Below are positions 35,835 to 43,810 of a stretch of 64,000 nucleotides of DNA, one piece after another. Source of the stretch: Herbiconiux sp. L3-i23 (GTDB lineage: Bacteria > Actinomycetota > Actinomycetes > Actinomycetales > Microbacteriaceae); NCBI RefSeq assembly GCF_023734115.1, contig NZ_AP025737.1, forward strand, positions 1,116,001 through 1,180,000, read 5' to 3'. Position 1 is the first letter of the stretch. The number at the start of each line of letters is the position of its first letter. The notes beneath the pieces were generated by a model that had not been told where the DNA came from, did not search any database, and saw only the letters and a program-made list of their open reading frames with translations. Both the position numbers and the translations under genes were made by a program.

Positions 35835-36066
35835 TCGCCCGCCACGCCCGGGAGTACGACTCAGTGAAGGTCGTCATAACTGACGCCAACGAGGATGACA
35901 TCTCGCATGGCATCTTCTACACCGCCATCACCCGAGCGCGCGAGACGCTGAGATCTACTGGACCCCGGAGACGCAGGCGAAGGTGATGGGCCAGCTCGAT
36001 CCGAAGCGAAGTGGTCGGGACGTCGGCCTTCTGAAAGCGCGTCGCGGTCTCAAGCGGGTGTCATAG
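35831..36066 (+). pseudogene. C-terminal remnant of an SF1 helicase
   Basis: LIARHAREYDSVKVVITDANEDDISHG leads into FYTAITRARE, the conserved motif VI of UvrD/RecD-like superfamily 1 helicases. At about 35951 the frame breaks, and a shifted frame continues naturally: IYWTPETQAKVMGQLDPK, then GLLKARRGLKRVS and stop at 36064-36066. Motifs I-V are absent, and the 5' end merges with the stop of the preceding gene. This is a relic of a deletion joining two genes, plus one indel. Non-functional. Confidence 0.75.
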
Positions 36067-36133
36067 CTCGACTCAGAATGTCGGAGGTGCTCACTAGCGT
36101 GAATCTCCTGTACCTGAAGCGAGGCGATGCACG

Positions 36134-36847
36134 ATGACATCCGAGACGTACCAGTTCCCCGTCGCGATCTCGCGGCTCAGTGAAGGTGAGACTTCGCGCG
36201 AACCCCAGAACCTGCGGGCGATCAAGTGGCTACTTGAGCAGCCCGGTCGATCCGTCGTCGTGGTCACGCCCCAGAAGCAGTTCCATGGAGACGGCCTGAA
36301 GCGGCTGGTGGCGCAGCCTGGCGTGTTGCACCTCAGCTGGAAGGGATTCTCGACCGGTTCGCTCGCTGGACGTCGAGTGCTGTACGCCTGGCCGGATCGC
36401 CAGCACCTCAACGGGCTCTGGGGCGTCGAGGCTGACGCACTCGTGGTGATCGAGTGGAATGAGAGCGAGACGGCCGAGTGGATCGAAGACGCCAACCCCG
36501 CGCAGCTCTTGCGAGGCGAGACGGTGCCACCAGCCGCCGTATCTGCTTCGCCCAAGGCGCACGAGCCGCTTCCGAATGGAGTCGACGGGATTCTTGAGCA
36601 CATCGCCGCGATGGCGGCCGGATACAGCTCGGGTCTCAAGTGGAATGAAGAAGACAAGCTCAAGGCCGACATGATGAATCGGCCGGACCGCTGGTTGCCG
36701 ATCACTCCCGAGCAAGTCCGCACTAAGTGCCGCGAGCTGGGCATGCGGCCTAACGACGTCGACACGGTCGCCGGGTTCCTGCAGCGGCGCAAAGAGGGTC
36801 GACGCTTCAACGTGCAAAGCTCGTACCGAACCTTCCACTTCAGCTGA
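36134..36847 (+). CDS. Hypothetical protein of the accessory island
   Basis: A 237-residue soluble protein of a family I do not recognise. The N-terminal half reads like an alpha/beta nucleotide-type fold: LRAIKWLLEQPGRSVVVVTPQKQFHGDGLKRLV, VLHLSWKGFSTGSLAGRRVLYAWPDRQHLNGLWG, ADALVVIEWNESETAEWIEDANPAQLL, with no P-loop visible. A Pro-rich linker (~145-160) leads to a helical C-terminus (ILEHIAAMAAGYSSGLKWNEEDKLKADMMNRPDRWLPITPEQVRTKCRELGM). ATG start. It lies between the helicase remnant and the restriction-like cassette and has normal codon use, so it is probably intact. Confidence 0.7.
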   Translation: MTSETYQFPVAISRLSEGETSREPQNLRAIKWLLEQPGRSVVVVTPQKQFHGDGLKRLVAQPGVLHLSWKGFSTGSLAGRRVLYAWPDRQHLNGLWGVEADALVVIEWNESETAEWIEDANPAQLLRGETVPPAAVSASPKAHEPLPNGVDGILEHIAAMAAGYSSGLKWNEEDKLKADMMNRPDRWLPITPEQVRTKCRELGMRPNDVDTVAGFLQRRKEGRRFNVQSSYRTFHFS

Positions 36848-36900
36848 CCCGGGGCTTGGGCAGCTGGGCGACGAATCATCGGCTTGTCCTCTCCGGTTTC

Positions 36901-36918
36901 CGGTTGCATATGCAACCG
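36901..36918. promoter_or_regulatory. 18-bp perfect palindrome upstream of the restriction-like cassette
   Basis: CGGTTGCATATGCAACCG is perfectly self-complementary, with an AT-centred TTGCATATGCAA core as found in operators of small HTH or MarR-type proteins. It lies ~130 bases upstream of the first cassette gene, in a 200-base gap with no other gene. No regulator gene is adjacent. Confidence 0.55.
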
Positions 36919-37049
36919 CGGAGCGGTGCGCGCACCGGTGGCTCTCTCAGGTCGGCTTTACGGCTGACGGATCGACGGTGCTGTTTGCCGCTGAAACTCG
37001 AGCGATGGTACGGTCATCGGTTGCTCAAATTCAGAAAGGAGGCAGAGTG

Positions 37050-38318
37050 ATGTCGAGTCCCAGGCGCGAGCACGATGCGATCGCCAAGCACGCTGTGGAT
37101 CAACTGCACGACGCGGGCTATAAGTCGGTGGAGTCGGAACTACGCATTGCCGGTACCAACTCCCGTCCGGATATCGTCGCTTGGGCGGCTAACGAGGACG
37201 GGAAGATCGTTCCCTGGGTCGTAGTCGAGATCAAGTCCGGCGAAAGCACCAGCAAGCCTGAAGTCGTACTTCCTCAGGTCGCCCAATACGCCAACACTCT
37301 GGGCACCGTCGACAACTACGTAGTGATCGGCACGAACTGGTTCAAGGCAGATCGATCGTTCCGACGCCTCGAGCCCGTCATCGGGCCGACACCTCCGCCG
37401 TTTGGATCTCAGGGATACGTTGACGATCCCACGGTTGTCGCGCCGCTTCTAACGAACTGGCTGGCGAGCCTCACCCATAAGGTGGCGTCGCGGGAGCTTC
37501 GAGTTGCTCTTCCGGAACTGGAAGGGTTCTCGGTGAGCGACGCGGCTTACTGGCGCGCGGCAATGAATGCCATCGCCGACACGACCTCGCGGTCGGGGTT
37601 CGCCCAGCATTCCAGCAGCCCGTTCATTGCGGCGTTGGTTGCTCGTCTAGTCGGAACTCGGCTTGAAGGGCTGGTGCTTGATCCCTTCTCTGGCGTCGGC
37701 TCTTTCCTGTGGGCGGTCGCCGATCGCGTGAAGGAGGCGATAGAGCGAGGCGAACGACCGGCGGAGGTCTCGCTCTATGGCGTTGAGTTGGAGGAGCGAA
37801 CGGCCGCGATCGCGCGGGCGATCGGCGAGGTGGCGGGCGTGCCAACGGAGATCATCGCAGGGGACGCCTTCCATGTTGATCTGCCGAAGGCGAGCGCAAT
37901 CGTCACCGCCCCACCACTTGGTATGCGGCTACCGGAGCCCTATGAGTTGCTCAATGGGCGGGTCACCACCGACATGGACCTGGCAGCAGTCGACCTGTCG
38001 CTCCGGCATCTCGAAGAGGGCGGGCGCGCGGTAATCCTGCTACCGCGAACATTTGTGAATCGCGCCAGCGGGGAGGCGTACCGCGAGTATCTCGCCAACC
38101 AGTTCCGGGTCGGCGCGCTCATCGGCACGCCGCGCGGCGCAGTACCGGGCACAAGCTTCGCTGGTGTTCTGCTCGTGATTAATAAGGGTGACGCCCCCGG
38201 CGAAACGTTCGTCGGCCAGGCTGCAGATGACGACTGGCAGGTGCAGCTCGGTGTGGATGGGCCCCTGACGAAGGCGGCAGTCGACTACCTCGACGGGTTC
38301 AGCGAGATGTGGTCATGA
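37050..38318 (+). CDS. PD-(D/E)XK nuclease / N6-DNA-methyltransferase-like fusion
   Basis: A 422-residue protein, start ATG 37050 (GTG 37047 alternative) behind a strong AAGGAGG. Residues ~1-100 resemble the HsdR N-terminal nuclease domain: D41 in RPDIVAW and E60-x-K62 in VVVEIKSG. Residues ~185-400 resemble the HsdM N6-adenine methyltransferase fold: SAM motif I LDPFSGVGSFL (~210-220), LDLSLRHLEEGGRAVILLP-like strand, and GTPRGAVPGTSFAGVLLVINKG. The catalytic motif IV, normally NPPY/F, is APPLG (~287-291), which would be unusual for an active enzyme. Domain order recalls BcgI-type (IIB/IIG) nuclease-methylases, but this is shorter. ATGA overlap with the specificity gene. Confidence 0.82.
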   Translation: MSSPRREHDAIAKHAVDQLHDAGYKSVESELRIAGTNSRPDIVAWAANEDGKIVPWVVVEIKSGESTSKPEVVLPQVAQYANTLGTVDNYVVIGTNWFKADRSFRRLEPVIGPTPPPFGSQGYVDDPTVVAPLLTNWLASLTHKVASRELRVALPELEGFSVSDAAYWRAAMNAIADTTSRSGFAQHSSSPFIAALVARLVGTRLEGLVLDPFSGVGSFLWAVADRVKEAIERGERPAEVSLYGVELEERTAAIARAIGEVAGVPTEIIAGDAFHVDLPKASAIVTAPPLGMRLPEPYELLNGRVTTDMDLAAVDLSLRHLEEGGRAVILLPRTFVNRASGEAYREYLANQFRVGALIGTPRGAVPGTSFAGVLLVINKGDAPGETFVGQAADDDWQVQLGVDGPLTKAAVDYLDGFSEMWS

Positions 38319-39484
38319 GCACGTGGGCGCTGACAGATCTCCGAAGCAAGCGGACATGGGACATCGGAAGTCTCGCGATTGACGCATTCTCGTGGCCCGT
38401 CGACGAGCCACTTCGTCGGCTCGACGAGGTCGCATACATACTCTCGGCTGTCGAAGAAGCCGAACCAGATTTTCCGATCATAACGCCGCAGAGCATCGAT
38501 ACGGTCACTGGCGTCCTTCGTCGTCGCCGCCGCGGTTACATTGGGGCCGCTTTCCGGGTAGGTGGGTTCGGTCGGGCTTTGCAGCCCGGGGACCTGCTGG
38601 TTCCGCCGAACGATGTGCCAGTGCTGTTCGTGAATGAGACACTCGCCGGTTCGCTCGCATCCGCGCAGTTTCTCGCCGTTCGGCCGGATCCGTCGGTGAT
38701 CGATGCCCAGTGGCTATGGGGATTGCTGAACAGCCGCTCGGGGCGGTCGTTTCGGCGCCTCGTGACTGCGGATTCCTCTGGGAAGCGGGACGCCACTGCG
38801 GCGCTACTGCGCATGAAGATCCCGGTTCCGGGCCTCACTGAGCAACGATCCGTGGCATACCAGTTGGCAGCGATCGAACAGAGCCTCCGAGGCCAGGAGC
38901 AGGAAGGGCCGACAACGTGGTGGCGAGTTTCTGACCTGCGTGGCCAGGAATGGCGATTCGCGTTGGCATCGGCGAATCCGTCACTCATGCAGGAGGGCGA
39001 CCCCCTCGGTGACTTCTGCGAGATCGTTCGGGGGCGCCAATCGCGTTCGCGAGACGAACCGCTGAACACCTCCGTCGGGGTGCTTCCGCTCGCCACGGGC
39101 ATGTATCTCGCGGGGCGCCGGGATGAGGTTGCTCCGGTGTTGCCGAACTCGCTCATCGCGGAGCCGGGCGACGTACTCGTCGCGGTCATTGGCGAGCGCC
39201 CTCTGGCGAGAGTCGTCGTCGATCCGATGCTTGTCGGCGATACGGTCTATCGGATCCGTCCGAACGAGCGCGCGTTCGCTGCTGCAATCGCGAGCTTCCT
39301 CAACAGCGCGATCGGTCTCGCGCGGTGGCGCTTCCTCGCGCTCGATGGAACGGTGCCGCAGATGCGGCTCAGTGACCTACGGCAATTTCCGGTTCCTGTG
39401 GGCGCACTTGCCGCGCAAACGGCGGACATATTCCCCGTGCGACCGCTCGACGTGCAACTGGACAGCATCCTGTGGCCGAACTGA
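38315..39484 (+). CDS. Type I-like specificity (HsdS) subunit
   Basis: A 389-residue protein. ATG 38315 overlaps the preceding stop. It shows two half-site target-recognition-type units: N-terminal RLDEVAYILSAVEE...GDLLVPPNDVPVLFVNETLAG...QWLWGLLNSRSGRSFRRLVTADSSG...LRMKIPVPGLTEQRSVAYQLAAIEQSL, and C-terminal LGDFCEIVRGRQSRSR...PGDVLVAVIGERPLARVV...AAIASFLNSAIGLARWRFLALDGTVPQMRLSDLRQFPVPV. The repeated pattern of recognition domain then IPVP/FPVPV helix is the HsdS signature. It should give sequence recognition to the fused nuclease-methylase. GTG of the next gene overlaps its 3' end by 13 bases. Confidence 0.85.
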   Translation: MSTWALTDLRSKRTWDIGSLAIDAFSWPVDEPLRRLDEVAYILSAVEEAEPDFPIITPQSIDTVTGVLRRRRRGYIGAAFRVGGFGRALQPGDLLVPPNDVPVLFVNETLAGSLASAQFLAVRPDPSVIDAQWLWGLLNSRSGRSFRRLVTADSSGKRDATAALLRMKIPVPGLTEQRSVAYQLAAIEQSLRGQEQEGPTTWWRVSDLRGQEWRFALASANPSLMQEGDPLGDFCEIVRGRQSRSRDEPLNTSVGVLPLATGMYLAGRRDEVAPVLPNSLIAEPGDVLVAVIGERPLARVVVDPMLVGDTVYRIRPNERAFAAAIASFLNSAIGLARWRFLALDGTVPQMRLSDLRQFPVPVGALAAQTADIFPVRPLDVQLDSILWPN

Positions 39485-40422
39485 GCTGTCGTCTTTCGCC
39501 GCTGGTTTACAGCGTCCTGTATCGCCGTCTTGCTGCTGATACTGCCGCGCACGTCATCCTCGAGCCTCGACTGCAAGAGATTGAACTCGATCTTGAGTGG
39601 CTTGATTCGGCGGCGGAGGCTTATGGGCGGAAGTGGACAGCCAATGCCGAGATGCTCAGCTCTGGCACTCCAGCGGATACGATCGAGCGCCTCGAAGCCT
39701 CGCATGCGCTTCTCGCCAGTTGGATTCTGACAGCGCTGCGAGGTCGCGGCAGCTCCGATGATTTCTCGGCGGATCTAAGAACGGAGATCCTTGGCCGTCT
39801 TACTGACGACGGGCAGGATGCCAGCGTGTTCGGCGTACGCGAGGAGTTCTCCCCGGTCATCGTCGGCTGGGTGCTCGGGATGGTGGTGCAGAACAACATC
39901 GATCTGAACCTGCCTGCGATCCCGGCGACACCTATCAAGAACAGGCACATCGCGGCGGCGTACGAGGGTCTGGTGCAGCACGTTGCAGCGCTCAGGCTGG
40001 AGGCAGAGCCTTGGCCGGACCTGCTCGGGACGTCCACACTGGTGCGAGGCGTGGGTTTGGCGGAGGCGCTGAGGCCGGAGGCCGGCTCCGCGCGTGCTGC
40101 GGTCCAGGCGTTACTGCGCGAGTCTGCAAGGTATGTTCCCTCGCCGGTTCAGACGACACTCGCGAACCACTGGGACCGCGGAGACATCATCGGCATGCGA
40201 AACGCAGTTGTTCACATCCTGCCAACCTCTGGCGGAGGCCTGCCGTTTCTCGACGTTATGAATCCCGCCGACAACTGGGGCAAGATCAAACCGACTGTCC
40301 AGGGCATCACGCAGTTCGTCTTCCAGGAGGTCGCTCGTGAGCTGGCCGAGGAAGCGAGCGGAGTCCACAGCGGTATCTGGGACCAGCAGCTGAAGTGGGA
40401 CGTGGAGGTGTGGGGGTTGTGA
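39472..40422 (+). CDS. HEPN-motif protein, third gene of the restriction-like cassette
   Basis: A 316-residue, mainly helical protein with a GTG start overlapping the HsdS-like gene by 13 bases. Near the C-terminus WDRGDIIGMRNAVVHILP contains R243-N-A-V-V-H248, the R-x4-H pattern of HEPN ribonucleases, in a helix context typical for them. The N-terminal half (LQEIELDLEWLDSAAEAYGRKW, IERLEASHALLASWILTALRG) has long amphipathic helices. HEPN proteins are often RNases in toxin-antitoxin, abortive-infection and type I/III defence loci. No full family match is claimed; the HEPN call rests on this motif and its context. Confidence 0.65.
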   Translation: MAELSCRLSPLVYSVLYRRLAADTAAHVILEPRLQEIELDLEWLDSAAEAYGRKWTANAEMLSSGTPADTIERLEASHALLASWILTALRGRGSSDDFSADLRTEILGRLTDDGQDASVFGVREEFSPVIVGWVLGMVVQNNIDLNLPAIPATPIKNRHIAAAYEGLVQHVAALRLEAEPWPDLLGTSTLVRGVGLAEALRPEAGSARAAVQALLRESARYVPSPVQTTLANHWDRGDIIGMRNAVVHILPTSGGGLPFLDVMNPADNWGKIKPTVQGITQFVFQEVARELAEEASGVHSGIWDQQLKWDVEVWGL

Positions 40423-40641
40423 AGGCCGCGGGCGTTCTGCGCTCGGTGGGCGCCTATTCCTTTGTCGGAGAGCGCCTCGCCGCATTGCAAGCCGGGTGCG
40501 AGGCGGAAGGTACAGGGCGGACTGAGAGAGGCGACAGCGGCGATCACATTAGCGCTTGTCCTGTCGGAATGCGCTGTCAACATCAGGCGCAGAAGGCGAA
40601 GGCTCCCGGAGTACGCGTCAGGCGGCCAGACCTTCCCGTGC
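40423..40641. other. Non-coding gap after the cassette
   Basis: Two hundred and twenty bases between the HEPN gene and a recombinase remnant. Only short shadow ORFs are present. I see no terminator, RNA gene or repeat in it. Confidence 0.5.
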
Positions 40642-40960
40642 CTACCGACCAGTCGGCGGTCGAATCGTAACCCCCGCGGCGATGATCGCGACCCGCATAG
40701 TCTCCTGGTTCACGTCGAGTCGCTTGGCGACCTGCGACAGCGACAGCCCGGACTCGTAGAGTCGTGCGGCGTCGCTCACCTGCTCGGCCGTCATCGGCTG
40801 ACGGCGGACGACCACTCGAGCTTCGCGCAGGATCCGCAGGATGGTGGACTTCGCAACGCCGAATTCCTCGGCAAGTGCGGTCGATGTCGAGCCGCTGCCG
40901 TACCGGGGCGATGACAGTGGCCTGCTGTTCGGTGCTCAGTCGGTTCCAGCCACGCTTGAC
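40642..40960 (-). pseudogene. Recombinase-type helix-turn-helix C-terminal remnant
   Basis: On the minus strand ESERKFQPRVKRGWNRLS precedes STALAEEFGVAKSTILRILREA, VVVRRQPMTAEQVSDAARLYESGLSLSQVAKRLDVNQETMRVAI and IRPPTGR-stop. These are two tandem HTH units like those at the end of resolvase/invertase-type recombinases and related short HTH proteins. A one-base shift is needed around 40900 (between TVIA and GSGSTSTALA). No catalytic domain precedes it; the IS3 element begins about 40 bases upstream, so the N-terminal part was probably lost or displaced. Non-functional. Confidence 0.65.
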
Positions 40961-41032
40961 GCGTGGTTGGAACTTCCGCTCAGATTCCCCGATGGGCCTT
41001 GACCCTCGATCGTGGACACGGTGTCGGTTCGG

Positions 41033-41953
41033 TTATGCCGCTTCCGCGAGGGTAGCGGACGTGGTCTCCGCGTAGGCGGTCTCGTAGTTGTTCGGGGTGA
41101 TCTGGCCGATCGCGGAGTGGCGCCTGCGGGTGTTGTAGCGGTTCGCCCATCGGAACACGGCCCGGTAGGCGGTGGCCTGGTCCGGGAACGCCGCCTGGCC
41201 TTCGAGGAGCTCCCGCTTGAGTGTGGCGTTGAAGCTCTCCGCGAGTGAGTTGTCGGCGCTCGTGCCCACCGCACCCATGGACTGGACGATGTTGAGCTGC
41301 TCGCAGAGGGCTGCGTAGGCCTTCGAGGCGTAGACGCTGCCGTGGTCGCTGTGGAAGATCGCGCCGGCCAGCGTCCCGCGGTCACGGGCCGCAGCGCGCA
41401 GGGCGTCTTCGACGAGCCCTACGCGCATGTGGTCGGCGACCTGCCAACCCGCGAGCTTCCGTGACCCGAGGTCGATGCAGGTCGCGAGATACAGGTTCGA
41501 CCCGTCCGCGATCGGGAGGTAGGTGATATCGCCCACGTATCGGCGGTTCGGCTCACCAATGGAGAAGTCCCGCTCGATCAGGTCGGGGAAGCGGCGTCCG
41601 GACTGGTCCGGGATCGTGGTCCTCACCCGTCGACGCAGCCGGATCCCCGCGAGCTGGTGTTCCCGCATCACCCGGGCGACCCGCTTGTGATTCACCCGCC
41701 CGGCCGCCGCGGCGCCGTCGTTGAGGTCGGCGGTGATCCGCGGCGCCCCATAGGCGCGATCGCCACCCTGCGCGGGGTCCTGCAGCACACGGATTCGCGC
41801 CGCCAGCGCGGCGTCTGCGGCGGCCCTCGCGGCCCGTCCCGGGGCCACCGCCAGCCAGGCGTAGAACGACGACCTCGCGATCTGAATGACCTCACACAAC
41901 CGCTTCACGCCGTAGGCGTCCTTGTGATCCTCAACGAACTGGAAGCGGTTCAC
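41033..41953 (-). CDS. IS3-family transposase OrfB (DDE integrase)
   Basis: Catalytic half of the IS3 transposase, 306 residues from the GTG at 41953. HTH_21-type N-terminus (YGVKRLCEVIQIARSSFYAWLA), YGAPRITADLND and the rve integrase core. The DDE triad is in YVGDITYLPIADG (D), FHSDHGSVYASKAY (D) and NSLAESFNATLKRELL (E). The C-terminal YNTRRRHSAIGQITPNNYE is the usual IS3 end. The GTG overlaps the OrfA stop (GTGA). Fusion by -1 frameshifting is the normal mode in this family and is possible in the shared 41.95-42.0 kb region; reinitiation is an alternative. Confidence 0.93.
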   Translation of the reverse strand: MNRFQFVEDHKDAYGVKRLCEVIQIARSSFYAWLAVAPGRAARAAADAALAARIRVLQDPAQGGDRAYGAPRITADLNDGAAAAGRVNHKRVARVMREHQLAGIRLRRRVRTTIPDQSGRRFPDLIERDFSIGEPNRRYVGDITYLPIADGSNLYLATCIDLGSRKLAGWQVADHMRVGLVEDALRAAARDRGTLAGAIFHSDHGSVYASKAYAALCEQLNIVQSMGAVGTSADNSLAESFNATLKRELLEGQAAFPDQATAYRAVFRWANRYNTRRRHSAIGQITPNNYETAYAETTSATLAEAA

Positions 41954-42279
41954 CAGTTCGTCTCCCCGGCGAAATACTTCGCCGCCTGACGAAGGATGTC
42001 CCGCTCCGTCTGAAGCTTCAGCTTCTCCGCTTCCAGCCTCGCGTTCTCGGCCTCCAGCCGGAGGACCTTCGCCGCCTGTGACTCCGCCCGCGCCGGCGCG
42101 GGCGTCGACGCTGTGCCGGTGGTCGTGATCCCCGAGCCGTGCTTCTCGACCCACTCCCGCAGCGCACCGCGGGAGATCCCCAGATCCGCCGCGATGCCCT
42201 TCAACGTCGCACCCGGCGTGGACGCGAACAAGTCCACCGCCCGCTGCCGGAACTCGTCCGTGTAGTTCTTCCTTGCCAT
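41950..42279 (-). CDS. IS3-family transposase OrfA (HTH)
   Basis: DNA-binding half of the IS3 transposase, 109 residues. HTH_Tnp_1 domain (YTDEFRQRAVDLFASTPGATLKGIAADLGISRGALREWVEKHG) at ~6-50, an Ala/Thr/Pro spacer, then the leucine-zipper coiled coil (AKVLRLEAENARLEAEKLKLQTERDILRQAAKYFAGE) that mediates dimerisation and meets OrfB. It starts about 60 bases inside the right terminal repeat. Intact. Confidence 0.92.
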   Translation of the reverse strand: MARKNYTDEFRQRAVDLFASTPGATLKGIAADLGISRGALREWVEKHGSGITTTGTASTPAPARAESQAAKVLRLEAENARLEAEKLKLQTERDILRQAAKYFAGETNW

Positions 42280-42428
42280 CCCTTGGATTCTCGCTTCCCC
42301 AGCAACGTGCTGGAATCAGCGTGTCCAAGATCAGGGGTCAAGCGCCGATGGCGGCGGAAATCCACTGAATCTCGACAGCCGTAACAGAGGTCGTCGATTT
42401 ATTGGAACAGAGGTAGACGATGTCGACT

Positions 42429-42473
42429 GTAACGAAGAACGGGTCGCTCGAAAGGTGGCCCGTTCGTCGTTAC
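42429..42473. repeat. Long inverted repeat / terminator-like hairpin beyond the IS
   Basis: GTAACGAAGAACGGG and CCCGTTCGTCGTTAC pair over 15 bases with one mismatch around a 15-base loop. It lies in the 250-base gap between the IS and the YwqG-like gene; the remainder of that gap shows no gene. No long U-run on either strand. Confidence 0.6.
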
Positions 42474-42589
42474 ACGAGGTCTCATTCAGGCGGAGTCCCC
42501 GCTGGCGAGGGGCCTCTGGCGGCGCGGAGCGACGTTCGTCGTTGGGCTGAGCTCTCGCCGCCCGGGATCTGCCTCCTCCCGGATAGCCT

Positions 42590-43411
42590 GTGGCGGTGTC
42601 CGAACTGGAACTTCAGGCGGCGATCTCCCGCGTAGAACTTGATGCCCACCGCGACGTGCTTGTCGAGATTGCGCGGCCCGCTGCCTACCTTGGTGTCGAG
42701 CCGGCCTCGGCGGGTGAGCCGCAGGGGAGCAGGCTCGGTGGGCAGCCATGGCTGGCGGCGGAGACGCCGTGGCCCACGGACGAGCAAGGGCGGCCGATGC
42801 AGTTCGTCCTGCAGATCGCCGTTGACGACATTCCCTCGGAGTGGGCTGGTCGGCCGCTGCGGCCGGCGTCGTGGCCCGGTGACGGTCTGCTGGCGCTCTT
42901 CGTCGGGATGTCCGCCTCGTCGTTCGACATTCCTCACCGCGTACTGCTGACCTCTAGAAGCGAGGGCGCGCTGCGGGAGGCGCCGCTCTCGATGGAACCG
43001 ACTCGACTCGAGGTCGTGTTCCTCGACGAGGTGCCGTCGGCGGCCCTCACGGTGCGCCCGGGGTGGGACCTCCCACGGTGGGCCTCTGACGAGTGGGCTC
43101 ACCTCGACGAGGAGGTGTTCGAGGGCGAGCATGACGCCGTCGGATACGAGTCCCTCGAGGGTCTCCTCAATCCCCTATCGTCGGCAGACACGATCGGGCG
43201 ACTCTTCGGGCACGTCGCCGGCGTCGGCGCTGATCCGCGCGAGGACATCGAGGGGCGCCCGGAGGGCACCGCCTGGCAGCATCTGCTCACGCTCGACTCG
43301 TCACTCCGGGTCGATCTGACCATCGCCGACGCGGGATACCTCCAGGTGTTGGCGCCTGAGCCCTTCGGCGCGGAACTCCGCCTGACGTTCGCGTCCGTCG
43401 AAACGAGCTGA
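42590..43411 (+). CDS. DUF1963 (YwqG-like) family protein
   Basis: A soluble protein of 273 residues with the YwqG-type pattern: Leu/Ile-rich N-terminal helix, then SRLGGQPWLAAETPWPTDEQGRPMQFVLQIAVDDIP, GLLALFVGMSA and the acidic EEVFEGEHDAVGYESLEGLLNP. The C-terminus has GTAWQHLLTLDSSLRVDLTIADAGYLQVL, matching the W-x-LLQLDSD...D-x-G-x-x-Y/F pattern of the family. Biochemical function is unknown; members are sometimes linked to polymorphic toxin immunity. GTG starts at 42590 or 42596. It marks the return of normal chromosomal-type sequence after the island. Confidence 0.8.
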   Translation: MAVSELELQAAISRVELDAHRDVLVEIARPAAYLGVEPASAGEPQGSRLGGQPWLAAETPWPTDEQGRPMQFVLQIAVDDIPSEWAGRPLRPASWPGDGLLALFVGMSASSFDIPHRVLLTSRSEGALREAPLSMEPTRLEVVFLDEVPSAALTVRPGWDLPRWASDEWAHLDEEVFEGEHDAVGYESLEGLLNPLSSADTIGRLFGHVAGVGADPREDIEGRPEGTAWQHLLTLDSSLRVDLTIADAGYLQVLAPEPFGAELRLTFASVETS

Positions 43412-43420
43412 GGGTCCCGG

Positions 43421-43806
<386 letters not shown>

Positions 43807-43810
<4 letters not shown>

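Larger units (their letters stand above)
41000..42340 (-). mobile_element. IS3-family insertion sequence
   Basis: About 1.34 kb with two overlapping minus-strand transposase ORFs. Terminal inverted repeats are visible: the low end CTTGACCCTCGATCGTGGAC... matches the reverse complement of the high end CTTGACCCCTGATCTTGGAC..., about 23 of 27 bases, with outermost TGACCC at 41000 and GGGTCA ending 42340. Both ORFs look intact, so the element may be active. I could not find a convincing 3-4-base target duplication. Confidence 0.85.

Noticed and set aside
41000-42340. Target-site duplication of the IS3 element
   Set aside because: The 3-4 bases flanking each inverted repeat do not match, whichever end position I tried.
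42341-42589. Right attachment site (second copy of the tRNA-Pro 3' end)
   Set aside because: No match to the T-arm/acceptor sequence is present in the gap.
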